Source of the DNA: Anisodus tanguticus
Lineage: Eukaryota > Streptophyta > Magnoliopsida > Solanales > Solanaceae
Length of the DNA stretch: 64,000 nt
Direction of reading: 5' to 3'
Assembly: GCA_034509755.1 (NCBI GenBank)
Contig: CM067549.1
Span: 29,656,001-29,720,000 of the forward strand
Part shown: positions 1 through 12,125 of the stretch, piece by piece
How the letters are laid out: every line of letters starts with the position of its first letter
Position numbering within the stretch: the stretch's first letter is position 1
The notes under the pieces: generated by a model
Seen by the model: the letters and a program-made list of their open reading frames with translations, nothing else
Databases searched by the model: none
What the model was told of the DNA's origin: nothing
Translations under genes and position numbers: made by a program

Positions 1-344
1 TGAGGACAAAGTGATTTTTCAAACTAACTCACTCCTACTGAAAAGGATCTTAACTGAAGAATGGAAACTGATGAGTGTTAATAGAGCAAATTGATGGAAA
101 TGTCATAGCAAATAGCTTGGAAACCACATCGACAACAAAGAGCAGATAGGGCAAAATGTTTGCCTTGTCGACAAAAATGGGCTTTCCTATTTGGATTGTC
201 CTATTTTTATTTTTGGATTGAGCCATTGTTTTGGTCCTGGTCTATTTTCTTGTCTTTTGTTTTTTCATTTTCAGCATTTTGTTAGACAATTTTGTTTTGG
301 ATTTTATATAAAAAGCCCGACTGGGCATAATTGATTAAAAAAGA
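1..344 (+). other. Spacer or element remnant upstream of copia fragment, with TATA-like box
   Basis: No coding frame could be supported. A TATA-like run lies near 304-313, followed by AAGCCC. It could be LTR promoter sequence from an element whose 5' part is outside the window, but no partner repeat is visible here to prove that. The copia reading frame becomes recognisable only at about 345. Confidence 0.3.
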
Positions 345-1371
345 TTAATGAATGTGATAAATGTGTGTACATTAAAAATACACCAAATCACATAATCATT
401 GTTTTCTTATATGTGAATGATATGCTCATAATAAGTAATGACATTGCCAACATAATTGCTACTAAGCGTATGATAACTAGCAAGTTTGATATGAAAAATT
501 TAGGAGTTGCCGATTTAATCTTGGGCATTAAAATTCATAAGACTCATCAAGGTTTGGCACTGTCACAATCTCACTACATCAAAACAGTACTTGACAAGTT
601 TAAGTACTTGGATTTCAAAGTTACAAAGACTCCAATTGATATAAATCTCGCACTTGCAAAGAATAAAGGTCAAAGCATATCTCAATTGGATTATGTTCGT
701 GTATTTGGATGTTTAATGTATATCATAAATTGTACACGACCCGATATAGCTTATGCTATAAGCAAATTGAGTCGGTAAACGAGCAATCTAGGTCAATCAC
801 ATTGGATGGTAATGAAACGAGTTTCGAGATATTTAAGATACCCCAAGACTTTGCTTTGCACTACACTAAACTTCTCACAGTTATTGAGGGATATGGTGAT
901 GCAAACTAGATCATTGGTTCAACTGATTCTAAATCCATAAGTGGATACATATTCACAATTGGTGGTGGAGCGGTGTATTGAAAATTATCTAAATAAAATT
1001 ACATTGCCCGCTCTACAATGGAGGCTAAATTCATAGCCATTGATAAAGCCAATGAAGAAGCTGAATGGCTTCGGAATTTCATAGAAGATATTCTATTATG
1101 TCCCAAATTGTTAGCATCAATATGCATACATTGTGATAGTCAATAGGTAATTGAAAGGGCTAGGAGCGTTAGGTATAACAGTATATCTCATCATATATGA
1201 TGGAGACATAAAACTATTAGACAACTACTCTCTAGAGGAATTATCAAAATTGACTACATGAAGTAAAGAGATAATGTATCTGATCTACTTACAAAATGCC
1301 TAACTGGAGAGGTAGTTGAGAAATCATCGAGGAGAACGGAATTATGGCCGAGGACAAGTCATCAAGGAGGT
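345..1371 (+). pseudogene. Ty1/copia pol 3' part: reverse transcriptase end and RNase H
   Basis: The first part (345-777) reads as the end of a copia reverse transcriptase: VFLYVNDMLII, then DLGV/ILGIKIHKT and YVRVFGCLMY. The family motif is YVDDM; here the first Asp is Asn, so the catalytic pair is damaged. After a frame change the RNase H and pol tail follow (about 1009-1371), with TMEAKFIAIDKANEEAEWLR, IHCDSQ, and IDYMK then DNVSDLLTKCL, interrupted by in-frame stops. The 5' two thirds (gag, integrase, RT fingers) are not in the window. This is a dead fragment; the copia assignment is secure, the lineage is not. Confidence 0.85.
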
Positions 1372-1953
1372 AACTCTACCTAGAAGATTGGAGATTCAAA
1401 GATCTAGGTTTCAAGGAGATCAAACAAAGTTATGAATTACGGTTCAATATTGTCAAGACAACGTTTTGGTCCATTCTCGTAATGAGATAATGTTCAATAC
1501 CAAGGATAAGACATTGAAGTTTTTTAATGGTTTTTAAGTTTGATACGGGGTATATCAAATAGTGTATCTATGGGATAACACGTTTAGGAATCACCTATGC
1601 AAGTGTGAAGTGTTAGCCGCTTCAAGAAGAATTCTGTAAGGTCAATTCTCTACGCATTTATGAAACCAGGCGATGTTTATGGCTGAAACGAACACAACAA
1701 TGAGAACCAAAGACGGTTAAGGATTAATTGTGTGACATATGTTGTCTATATATACACTAAAGCTCGACAGTTTTAAGGATATCAAATCTACCGATTGACC
1801 GAGTTTATCTGATTTGCGTTCACTACGGGAAGTTTCAAAGGGAATCCTTACTTGTATGACCGATATGTGTGACCAATTAATCCTTACTTGCGAATCACAT
1901 AAATTTTCATGCATGTTTCCATCATATTGTCATTCCTCATTCATGTGGGAGAT
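1372..1953 (+). other. Copia 3' untranslated internal region ending in polypurine tract
   Basis: This is non-coding sequence between the pol tail and the 3' LTR. It ends in CATGTGGGAGAT (about 1943-1953), the usual purine-rich plus-strand primer site placed directly before the LTR's TGTTGGGG. The only long frame here (minus, 1717-1914) shows no family motif and is taken as chance. Confidence 0.55.
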
Positions 1954-2400
1954 TGTTGGGGTTTTATGAATTGGTGTGAATCAAAAATGAACTATGACAC
2001 CTTTTCATGGAAAAGGTTTCACATCTTTTCACTCCTCCACCTTGTAGGCTATAAATATTATATTCTTCATATTTTTTTCTTATGAAAAATTCTGCAATCT
2101 GTCATCTTTCTACATTATATTATCTGCACAAATAGAAAACTTCTAAGTGTGATTCAGTTGTTTCTTTGCGTTTGCAGCATACCGGCATTTGAGGTACCGC
2201 TACACCGGTGATGATTATCCATTCTATCATGGGAGGAAATAATCTATAACCTCGGGTAATTGGGGGGATTAATTTCCTTAAGGAAATACTGTGAATTCAG
2301 TGGGCTCGAATTTGTTCATCATTTTCTTGGCTCTTCTCCATTTCTGTTTTACTTTGGTTGATTACTTTTCTAAAATATAATTTCGAATACATTATCAAGT
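1954..2400 (+). repeat. Probable 3' LTR of the copia fragment (right end uncertain)
   Basis: It starts TGTTGGGG immediately after a polypurine tract. It contains a TATA-like GCTATAAATATTATA near 2048-2062, as an LTR promoter should. The 5' LTR is outside the window, so the right end is only estimated from where promoter and leader-like sequence fade. The left end is well supported; length could be off by more than 100 bases. Confidence 0.5.
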
Positions 2401-2668
2401 TTTACCTCATTTTAAAAGAATTTTTCTTGGTTTGCCAAGAGCAAAAGTTAGAATAGTTTATTGACCAATGGAGTCAGGTCCGACTCAACGTCCTCGGTGG
2501 CCTAAAGTCAAATCTTGATGAGAGGCCCTAACTTTTCTTTTAAGAAAAACTTTTCATATATATTTACTGTGAAGTCTTTTTATCTAACCGGTGCAATCAA
2601 CATTAGTAACAAACATAAGTTTTTCTTCCCCTTTTTAGTTAAAATTATACTCTTTTCATTTAAATACT
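2401..2668. other. AT-rich intergenic spacer
   Basis: No gene or repeat could be supported. The 71-codon plus frame at 2515-2730 is low-complexity, runs into the following MITE and matches no family known to me. Confidence 0.5.
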
Positions 2669-2846
2669 ACTCCATCCGTCTAATTATTTGTTACTTTTCT
2701 CTTTCCGGAGTTAATTTGATGAAACTTTGAAGTTAAATTAGATTAGATCAACTCAATATTTTAAGATAAAAAATTATATATTTGAGAACTACATGAAAAG
2801 TACTAATAAATTACAATTTTTCTCTTATCAATTTGATGAAAAAATA
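2669..2846 (+). mobile_element. Left part of a Stowaway-like MITE split by an LTR element
   Basis: It begins ACTCCATCCGTCTAATTATT, the standard Stowaway/mariner-type terminal repeat, and shares internal motifs (GAGTTAATTTGATGAA, CTTATCAATTTGATG) with the intact copy at 13326-13588. The sequence stops at 2846, where the large LTR element begins, and resumes at 12126 after it. Joined across the insertion, the MITE would be about 255 bases. Confidence 0.75.
2842..2846. repeat. Target site duplication AAATA, left copy
   Basis: AAATA directly precedes the 5' LTR's TGTTACACCCC. The identical AAATA occurs at 12121-12125 directly after the 3' LTR's TGTGACA. A perfect 5-bp duplication is what integrase of LTR elements leaves, and it fixes both element ends to the base. 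Confidence 0.9.
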
Positions 2847-5329
2847 TGTTACACCCCATAAATTTACATATCGAATATACCTTGAGGTAGGAAGCCTAAT
2901 ATAAGGAAAAGGGTTCCATTGGTAAGATTAAGGAATGGTCGAGTTAAAACCCAAAGAAGTTATAAGAGTTTAAAGTGTCGTTAAGTCTTTTGTACTTCTA
3001 ATCCTTACGTTGAGTACATCGTGTCAAGCCGATGTAAGATGAAAATAGTATAATGTCCATAAAAAGATAAGGGAAGACTTGGGCAAAAGTTGGAAGCATA
3101 TCTAAAGGATTCGAAGCTATGTTCGTCCTTTCGTGCACATTTAAGATCCTAGCCGATCGATTTGAGCTCCGACGACTAGAACCCCATTTCGAGGGTCGCA
3201 TGTGACATAAATTGATGTTAACAAGGTCTATGGATGGTTATAGGTAATTTAAATCAAAGAAATCATATCTCGATAAAGTTTGACAAAAATCGGGCGATAC
3301 GCTAAGTGTTTCAAGTTGCGGATGCCATTCCGCCATGCGGATTCAACCACAGACCAAAGACACCTTTCTTCCACCTCACTGCCACCATATGTGGTATCAT
3401 ATCATCTGCATATGGGCATATGCGCCACATATGCAGCTGCATATGTGAGGCGGTGGGGTTGGCTATATAAGCCCAATCTCGAAACCCTCCTCATTTTATT
3501 TCATTTTCACCCCAAATTGAACCTAGATGCTCTCAAACCCTCTCCCAAGGTATATACATCATTGTTGAACCATTACACAAGATTAGGATATGAATTCTCC
3601 CTTAAGAAGCTTGGATCATCTTAAAATCTCTCTTGGATTATCGGAAATAACTCGAAAGTTGTGAAGAATTGAAAGAAGCACTGGTATGAAGGATCTCTAA
3701 AGTGTTTAAGTTATGATTATTACTATTCTTAGTATTCTTAAGCTTCTTATAGCTCAAAGTTATCTCTTGGTAAAAGAAATCTATGAAAAACTAAGGTAAA
3801 TATTATAGTTGATCATGATAGTTGTTGTGTTGGTTGTTGGATAATTTAATGAGATATTTGAGATAACTATAGCTAGGTTCCATCAAGTATGGTTGTTGTG
3901 ATCTTGATGGTATTATTATTATTATTATTATTATTATTAAAAGTAGGTGAGAATATTTTAAGTTACCATGGAAAATGAGATGACATAAAGTATGCGCGCT
4001 AAGCGTCCGACGAAATGTCACAATGACAAAGTCTTGAAACTTTTGATTGGATCTTGACACAGATTGTACTTATTGCTTAGGTTGACAATTGTAGGATAAG
4101 CAGGAATCCATATGAGTTGTATTGGTCTTCAACAAGTATGTTAAGTCTCACTCTTTCTTTATTTTGGCATGACATACGAATAAGCATAAGCATAACAAAC
4201 ATTCCTCCAAAAAACACTCTATTCTTAAGATTGGAGCTTATGAACACTTTTGTTTTGTATTGTTATAACCTATGACTCTTATTGTTTTTCATCGGGACCA
4301 CTTCCCATATTGATAACATCTTGAATCGTATGTCATCTTATGATCCTTGTGAACTCTTGGATAATTGATACTGACGCAGTTACATAACGCTAATTGGAGG
4401 ATAACGACAATTGAGTCACTCCAATTGAATCCATAAGGCCCTTTAGAGTCATTACTTGCATTGCACATATATATATGTATCTATTTTCTTACCGAGCGGC
4501 ACTATAGTCAGTCGGGTATGACACTTATATATGCAAACCACTGCAGCTGGTTTTGACCTTACCGAGTCCTATTAAGGCCAGGTAGACCGAGTCCTCTATG
4601 AGGCCGAGTAAGATATGATATACTATGATATGATTTTCCCCACAGAGTGGCGTAATACTATATTACATGGCCCAGTTGAGTGTCTTAATTTTAAAAACAT
4701 GCATATATATTCATGATGGTGATAGTGTATACCCCTAGAGGTTGTTTTATAGGTTTCAGGTTGATTTCTATACTCTTCCTTCGTATTTCATATTTTTCTT
4801 ATGTACCTTGCTCGTCTTACATATTCAGTACATCTTTGTACTAATAACCCCTTGTTGGAGCATTGCGTTTCTTGCCCACAGGTAGAGGTAGAGACTCAGA
4901 TAATACCTCGTAGTAGGTGACTCGACTTAACTGAAGGTTCTCATGCTCCTTTCTTTCGGAGCTGTCTAGTGAGATGATAGGTATGGTGATTGCATATATG
5001 TACATAGTTGGGTATGGCGGGGCTCTATATTGACGAAATTTTTTTGATGTACTCTCTAGAGGCTTATAGGTAGTCATTTTGTATATAGCGGTCTTGTGTG
5101 GCCTTTTCGGCCTTCTTAATGGATCCATTGTGTTTATATCGGCCTTGTTGTATATATATGTATGTTGGGCCTTTTTTGCGTGTAGGTGGTTGTATCTTTT
5201 GATTATGTAATCACTTGTCAGGGCCTTTTTGGCCCATGTATTGTTGAGTATGTCGTAGGTATTAGGCTTTTTATGCTCTATCCTTCGGGCATCGGTTGCC
5301 AGCCACACCCCTAAGGTTGGGGTATGACA
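2847..5329 (+). repeat. 5' LTR (2483 bp) of the gag-only element
   Basis: It runs from TGTTACACCCC to GGGGTATGACA and matches 9706-12120 along its length. Shared landmarks are the GGCTATATAAGCCC promoter box, an ATT microsatellite (about 3910-3940 here), the ACCGAGTCCTATTAAGGCC / ACCGAGTCCTCTATGAGGCC pair near 4560-4610, and a purine-poor 3' end. Long minus-strand frames inside it (for example 4841-5308) are treated as chance frames of LTR sequence. Confidence 0.9.
3385..3470 (+). promoter_or_regulatory. LTR promoter: CATATG cluster and TATA box
   Basis: Five CATATG or near-CATATG palindromes lie between about 3385 and 3447, directly upstream of the TATA box GGCTATATAAGCCC (TATA at about 3464-3470). 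The 3' LTR has the same TATA box (about 10293-10299) but a shorter cluster. A TATA box at this place is expected for the LTR U3/R boundary; a role for the palindromes as protein-binding sites is inference. Confidence 0.6.
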
Positions 5330-5333
5330 AACT

Positions 5334-5345
5334 TTGTATCAGAGC
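5334..5345 (+). promoter_or_regulatory. Primer binding site (initiator tRNA-Met)
   Basis: TTGTATCAGAGC lies 4 bases after the 5' LTR end and matches the plant initiator tRNA-Met site TGGTATCAGAGC with one mismatch. It primes minus-strand DNA synthesis in the family. Confidence 0.85.
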
Positions 5346-5639
5346 AGGTCAGTCCTAGGGATGCCTATAAGTCGTGTCTAGTAGAGTCTTGCTTATGGAT
5401 GTGTTGCGCACCACACTTATAAATATAAGGCTACAAGGCATTTAGGATGGTTTTCTTCTTTCTTGATCTAGATCGTGCAATAGAGCCAAACTGTAAGTAT
5501 CCCATTCCTAATCTTGCCGTGTTTATGATTTTAGTGATGTCCTCTTCAATAGATACACTTTCTATCGAGACTGACCTGTCAGAGGATACGAGCGGGTTAC
5601 CTCTCCACCAGTCTTTGACCTAGGTACGATCAGGGGCAC

Positions 5640-6324
5640 CGAGAGAGACCCCCGCGCCATTAGATATACCCCAACACCATCTGACGAAGATATTAGGAGG
5701 GAAATTCAGGTATTGACCCAGCTGGTTGCCTCTTAGGCACAATACTGCCCTGGTATAATTGACAATGATAAAGCCCTGGAAGGTTCAGAAAGTTCACAGC
5801 CCAAGGAGCCCGTTGGCCAGGGACAGTTAGTGTTTGGTAGGGCTAACTCAGTGGCAACAAAGGGAAGGACAAAGAGGGTTAGAGTGGTTGGTGATTATCG
5901 GGGAAGGAAAAATGAGGAAGGATGTTTTATGCATGATCAACATGATGGATGTTCGCGATATATCAGGTATTATAAGAGTTCTCGGGTAAGGCCAAGGCAT
6001 GGGTCACAGACTTCGATATCTCAGGATCATAATAGTAGTGGTTCAGACCGAGTGGGGTCTTCTTGGCCATGTTGTAAAATATGTGCACTGATGCACACTA
6101 GGCCTTGTCGCAAGGAGACAGAGGGTTGTTATTGGTGTGGTAATCGAGGACACATGATACGAGAGTGTCCCGGATTAGTGTACATGAGAAATGAGGATTG
6201 CGATGACGTAGCCTCGAGTTCTGATGCTATTCGGGGAGAGCAAACGAGTGAAGGTATGCTACTGATTCTCTTACTTATTTATCTATCTTCTACATGCATA
6301 GTATGGATTTCTTTTATACTCTAG
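5640..6324 (+). pseudogene. Gag remnant with CCHC zinc knuckle
   Basis: A single frame from about 5640 to 6324, with one visible in-frame stop near 5734, reads as the C-terminal half of a plant Ty3/gypsy gag. IRREIQVLTQLVAS resembles the linker after the gag matrix region. A basic Ser/Arg-rich stretch follows, then CKICALMHTRPC and the nucleic-acid-binding knuckle CYWCGNRGHMIRECP (C-x2-C-x4-H-x4-C intact). The capsid-like N-terminal part is not recognisable. The continuous frame from 5830 to 6324 (164 codons) is the best-kept coding piece in the element. Downstream of the knuckle, where protease should start, the frame closes. Confidence 0.75.
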
Positions 6325-9300
6325 AAGAGTGGCACTATTTTGGGAGTCGATGTTCTGGAGCTGCGCATTGGGGTAAGATATTCTGATGAGAAGGAATCGT
6401 GACTGTAATGATGTTAACTGAAGAGAAAACTTCTAGTCCAGAAATATTAAAGTTATGTATTCATATCGCGAATGAAAAAAATGTAGAGCACCTAACCCAA
6501 TCTGGGGCCAAAATAGGTGGCATGTCTTCAAACGATTATACTAGACGAACTTCCAACTCGTGATAAGATATTGCCTAACGATTGTATGAAATCCCAGGCT
6601 TTGGTAGAGAAAGGGCAAGCCAAAACAAGATCAAAGGGGAATGCAAAGCAAAAAAAGGGGTGTCAGACAGTTTGAAGCGTTTTGAGAATATTTTTCGCCC
6701 CTTACTGAATTACGTCTTTTTAAATATGAGAGTTTGTTATGAATGCCTGATTCAAATAGTAACCCCATGCCAGGGGAATGATAGGGGAATAGATTTTCGG
6801 AATCAAGTTACATGAAGCTTTGTTTCAGAATGTGATTGAAGAAAAGAGGCGCATAATGCTATGTCTGAACTAGCAATCCCAATCCCTCCACAAGGATCGG
6901 AAAAAGTATTAGGTCTACAAACAAGATAAGTCATGTTGATCAATAAAAAGAGCATACTTATCTATTGTGAACAACTTATTGCGGGGGTGGCAGCAAAGGA
7001 TTATAGATTTCCAATGATGGGTGATGAGGACTTCGAGTTCTGTGGTGTGATTCTATGAGCCGATCGGGAAAGAACATCTGGTTGAAGACATGTTATGATG
7101 AAGATCATAATATGACAGAATAATGATTATAAGTGGTAAAATGATGCTCGGTAGGTGCAAGCGGAAGGTTATGACAAAGCAATGAGGCCAAAGAATATGG
7201 ACAAATAAATTTCAATGGTAAGGATACTGATAACGATACTAAGATGAAACCCACAATAGTATGATCACCTTGAAAGGCAAGGACCATAGCGAAGAAAGGA
7301 TACTTAGATCCTCCCTACTAAAGGTGTAAAACTCCGACGCTCAAAAGTGATAAGTATAAGAAGTACATTAAAACAAGGGATACTTAAGGAAATTTAAGCC
7401 GGAAATGTAAAGGTTAAAAGATCATGTGGGGGATAAGAGAGGATTTAATACCCATTAAGGGGGAAGCCTGCGTCAGTAATAAACTGAAATTGAGCTACTA
7501 TTTAAACTTGGATATGACAATCACTAGCTCTGCCCCATATACCAGTCAAACATTTAAGGATAAGTAAGTGGAGGTAATGACAAATAGGACCCGGTGTGGG
7601 CATATGAAGGAATGATAAAATAGTCGACAAATCTCAAAGGGTACACATTAAGGGAAGGAGTGAAAGAATAGGGATGAGGAAGCAAAGGTATAAGTAGGCG
7701 GATAATGGTAAATTTTGGGTTTGTCAAACTGACGGGAAATTTCAAGAGAGGGATGATATAATTAATGTAAGGTCTAAAGACATAAGTCGAAAAAAGGGAC
7801 CTGAACCAAGTAATAAAGGTGGGAGTAGTAACTCGCATACCGTGATCATAGGGATACTAGCAGACCGACGCCTTGCAGTTATGGGTCCTTCGATGAGAAA
7901 ATGGTAGGACGACTCTTGGCATAAAAAATACTGAAGAACAGTACGGTTATGTCAAAGGTTCTCTTTTAAAAAAAGATGTACATGATATACCCAACAAAAG
8001 ACTAATTAAGGATGACGTGAAATGGATCTTGAAGTTACCAGGACCAAGAATCGCATTTTTATTATGAAGTGAAGGTTGCTCCCAGAAAGGCATAGGTCCG
8101 GAGTAAGCGAAAAAGATAGATTCTTAAGCGGTGAGGTTGATTAAAAAGGGGAGGACACTAAGGGAAAGATGAGGTTGTGTTAGTATTATTTGAACAAAAA
8201 AAAGGGAAAGTAAAGTCAACGGTAAAAGAATGATACACATTAAGGAAGGATACCTGAGAAAATATGGGACCTGATGAAGGAATGATTACAAAATATCATG
8301 TATATAGTATTCGGATTGGAGACGCTATAGGAAATAAGAGGTTCCGACATAGTGGATAACGGATAGGGGCAATCTGGTCCCGTACTATTGGTAAGAAGGC
8401 TAATATGAATGCTAAAGGAAAGAGTAAACCCAAGAGGATAGCACGTAGCCAGTCACAATAGAACTCAGGTGATGCTAATTCCCCGAAGCGGAATGCAAAT
8501 GAACCCTTTCTTGTACTAGGAGCTGAAGGAATGCCAAGACAATAATATTGAAAAATCCATCAGTCTAGAATCTAATGAGAGGCTGCATAGCGTAGAGTAA
8601 AGGTGATAATGAGAACCTTACCAAGACCGAAGCATTCATATAGTAGTTATCAACACCTAAATGGATGCGCACTCAAAGTGGGATGAATTAACTAAGAGTT
8701 TTTAGTTGACATAAGAATTGTTAAGAGGTATCTCATTGTCAGCGTAAGCCATTCTGATCTAGAAGACTAATGCGTAAATGGCCCGTCAGTTGGTATCGTG
8801 ATTTGGGTGTTCAAGATTCAAATTAGCAAGATCCTGTTGTGAGCAGTCACACTGAATACAAAGGAAATTGAGGTGACCGTCTAAGAATCAATGATTATTA
8901 TGTGAAGTGCTACCAAGTCAATATATAAGGTGTTGTGTATGGGAGATGAGCAAGACTCCTATCATATAATGAAAAATAAGGTGACTCGAGGTAACAATAT
9001 TTGACTTGAAAAGAGAGGAACTTGACTAAGGAGTGAAATGTCAGATAATTGAGTATATCCCTAACTGTGGATGTTTATCCATCTGATTATTATGTTTGGA
9101 CACTAAGGGCATTTATTAGAAATTCATTTTGAATCTTGCCATGATAGAATATGAAGATGGAAAAGATCTTACTAAATCAAATGATTCCACGACCAATGAG
9201 TTTTCCATAATTTATATCTACAACGGTAAAGACATGACTAGAATAAGAAGGGAATGTGTAATGACGTAAAAAAGAGATGAAGGGAAGAATAGGAGAAGAA

Positions 9301-9690
9301 ATGGACTCGAATAACACGATCATCATGTAGTAGCCTTTTGTTGTGTCCCTAATTATGCTCTATGCCTATGAATGTCTAGTCTATATGTTTTATCTTAATT
9401 GGAAGATTGTAACAAGGGATGAAAAACATCATTCAGATTTCATAATTCTACAGCTCAAGTGAATTACAACTTAGTAAGCGATATTGCAAAGGAGATGTAC
9501 GACCATGTGAGGTCGATGATGTACTGGTATTGTTGCATTTGTGTAACCCTATGAGGCGATGGCTAGGGTATCTAATTATGTGTCAGGTTGAGATAGTTTT
9601 ATGTACAAAAGAACTCAGCCAAAGTTGCTAAAGAATATAGGAATCGCTATACCCAAGTAGTGATGCCCCAACATTCCAAGATGAATGTCC
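6325..9690 (+). other. Internal region without recognisable coding content
   Basis: The plus strand is strikingly purine-rich and broken by stops in all frames. I looked for protease (D-T/S-G), RT (YVDD/FIDD, LTNAP), RNase H and integrase (HHCC, GPLP) landmarks on both strands and found none. The minus frames at 7105-7287 and 7554-7838 are short, hydrophobic and family-less. Either this element never carried pol or pol has decayed beyond recognition. Confidence 0.55.
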
Positions 9691-9705
9691 TTAAAGGGGA
9701 AAGAA
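9691..9705 (+). promoter_or_regulatory. Polypurine tract before 3' LTR
   Basis: TTAAAGGGGAAAGAA abuts the TGTTACACCCC start of the 3' LTR. Position and composition are those of the plus-strand primer of LTR elements. Confidence 0.85.
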
Positions 9706-12120
9706 TGTTACACCCCGTAAATTTGCATATTGAATATATCTTGAGTTAGGAAGCCTAAGATAAGAAATAGGGTTCCATTGGGAAGATCAATAAATAGTCG
9801 AGTTGAAACCCAACGAAGTCATAAGAGTTTAAAGAGTCGTTAAGCCCTTTGTACTTATAATCCTTATGTTGAGTATGTCGTGTCAAGCCGATGTAATATG
9901 AAAATAGTATAATGTCCACAAAACGATAAGGGAAGCCTTGGGCCAAAGTTGGACGAATATTTAAAGGATTCGAAGTTATGTTCGTCGTTTCATGCACATT
10001 TAAGATCCTAGCCGATCGATTTGAGCTCTGACAACTCGAGCCCCATTCCGAGGGTCACATGCAACATAGATGGATATTAAGAAGGACTATGTATAGTTAT
10101 ACGTCATTGGAATCAAAGAAATCATATCTCGGCGAAGTTTGACGAAAATCAAGAGATACGCTAAGTATTTCGTATCACGGATGTTGTTCTACCCCGCGGA
10201 TTCAACCACAGATCAAAGCCACCTTTATTCTACCTCACTGCCACCATATGAGGTAGCATATGTAGTTGCATATGTGAGGCGGTGGGGTTGGCTATATAAG
10301 CCCAATCTTAAAACCCTCCTCATTTTATTTCATTTCCACCACAAATTGAACCTAGATGCTCTCAAACCATCTCCCAATGTATATATATCTTTGGTGAACC
10401 ATTCCACAAGATTAGGATCTGAATTATATCTTAACAATCTTGGATCATCTTTAAATCTCACTTGGATTAACAAAAGCAACTCGAAAGTTGTGAAGAATTT
10501 AAAGAGTGTTGGTATGAAGGATCTTTGGAGTGTTTAAGGTATGATTCTTACTATTATTAGTATTCTTAAGCGTATCATAGCTCAAAGTGATCTCTTGAAA
10601 AGAGTAATCCAGGGAAAACTAAGGTAAATTTCATAGTTGACCATGACAGTTGTTGTGTTGGTTGTTGGATAGTTTAATGAGGTTTTTGAGATAACTATAG
10701 CCAGATTTCATGAAGTATGGTTGTTGTAATCTTGATGGTATTATTATTATTATTATTGAAAGGAGGTGAGAATAGTTTAAGTTACCATGGAAAATGAGAT
10801 GTCATAAAGTATGCACGCTAAGTGTTCGATGAGATGTCACAATGACAATGTCTTGAAACTTTTGATTGGATCTTGAGATGGATTGTCCTTATTGCTTAGG
10901 TTGACAATTATAGGAAAAATGAGAAGCAACAGGAGTTGTATTGTTCATCAACAAGGTATGTTAAGGCTCACTCTTTCTTTCTTTTGGCATGACCTATGAA
11001 TAAGTGTAAGCATAACAAACGTTTCTCCAAAAAGCACTCTATTCTTAAGATTGGAGCTTATGAACACTTTTGTTTTATATTGTTATAACCTATGACTCTT
11101 ATTGTTCTTCATCGGGACCACTTCTCATATTGAATTGTATGTCTTCTTATGATCCTTGTGAACTCTTTGATAATTGATACCGACGCAGTTACATAACACT
11201 AATCAGAGGATAACGATAATTGAGTCACTCCAATTGAATCCATAAGGCCGTTTAGAGTCATTACTTGCATTGCACTTATATATATGTATCTATTTTCTTA
11301 CCGAGACGCGCTATAGTCGGCCGAGTGCGACACTTATATATGCACATCACTGCAGCTGGTTTTTACATTATCGAGTCATATTAAGGCCGGGTACGACCAA
11401 GTCCTCTATGAGGTCGGGTACGATATGATATACTATGATATGATTTGCCACACAGTGTGGTGTAATATTATATTACATAGCCATGTTGAGTGGATTGATT
11501 TTACAAACATGCATATATATTCATGATGGTGATAGTGTATACCCCTAGAGGTTGTTTTACAGGTTTCAGATTGATTCCTGTACTCTTCCTTCATATTTAG
11601 TCTTTTCCTTATGTACCTTGATTGCCTTACATATTCAATACATCTTTCGTACTGACGACCCCTTGTTGGGGCGCTGTGTTTCATGCCCGCATGTTCAGGT
11701 AGAGGCTTAAACAATACCTCGCAGTAGGTGACTCGACTCAGCTGAAGGTTGTCATGCTCCTTCTTCCGAAGTTGTCTAGTGAACTGATAGGTATTGTGAT
11801 TGCATATATGTACATAGTTGGGTATGGCGGGGTCCTGCCCCAACCTGATGTTGTTGATGTACTCTCTATAAGCTTGTAGATAGTCATTTTGTATATAGAA
11901 GTCTTGTGTGGCCTTCTTAGTGGACCAGTTGCATTTATATCGGCCTTGTTGTATATATACATATGTTGGACCTTTTCTGCGTGCAGGTGGTTATGTCTTT
12001 TGATCAGGTAATCACTCGTCAGAGGCCTTGTCGGCCCATATATTGTTGAGTATGTTGCAGGTATCAGGATTGGTACGCTCGGGCCTTAGCCCCTCCCCCT
12101 CCCAAGGTTGGGGTGTGACA
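9706..12120 (+). repeat. 3' LTR (2415 bp) of the gag-only element
   Basis: It runs from TGTTACACCCC to GGGGTGTGACA and is collinear with 2847-5329. It lacks part of the CATATG cluster and has a shorter ATT microsatellite (about 10739-10757), which accounts for some of the 68-bp length difference. The TATA box GGCTATATAAGCCC is near 10290-10302. Confidence 0.9.
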
Positions 12121-12125
12121 AAATA
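12121..12125. repeat. Target site duplication AAATA, right copy
   Basis: Identical to 2842-2846 on the other side of the element; see that entry. Confidence 0.9.

Larger units (their letters stand above)
2847..12120 (+). mobile_element. Complete gag-only Ty3/gypsy-type LTR element (TR-GAG/LARD-like)
   Basis: A 9.27-kb element with two related LTRs (2847-5329 and 9706-12120), a primer binding site, a polypurine tract and a perfect 5-bp target duplication. The internal 4.38 kb holds a gag fragment with a CCHC zinc knuckle. No protease, RT, RNase H or integrase motif could be read in the remaining 3.4 kb in any frame. This arrangement fits non-autonomous TR-GAG or large-retrotransposon-derivative elements that depend on enzymes from a relative. 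The zinc-knuckle context resembles Tekay/Del chromoviruses. The LTRs differ by many substitutions and indels, so the insertion is old. A pol decayed beyond eye recognition cannot be excluded. Confidence 0.85.

Noticed and set aside
3910..3940. ATT repeat as a short tandem array of interest
   Set aside because: A simple microsatellite present in both LTRs at different lengths; ordinary.
4841..5308. 155-codon open frame on the minus strand
   Set aside because: It lies entirely inside the 5' LTR; the 3' LTR copy (11433-11962) breaks it into two shorter frames, and no family motif is visible. Treated as a chance frame.
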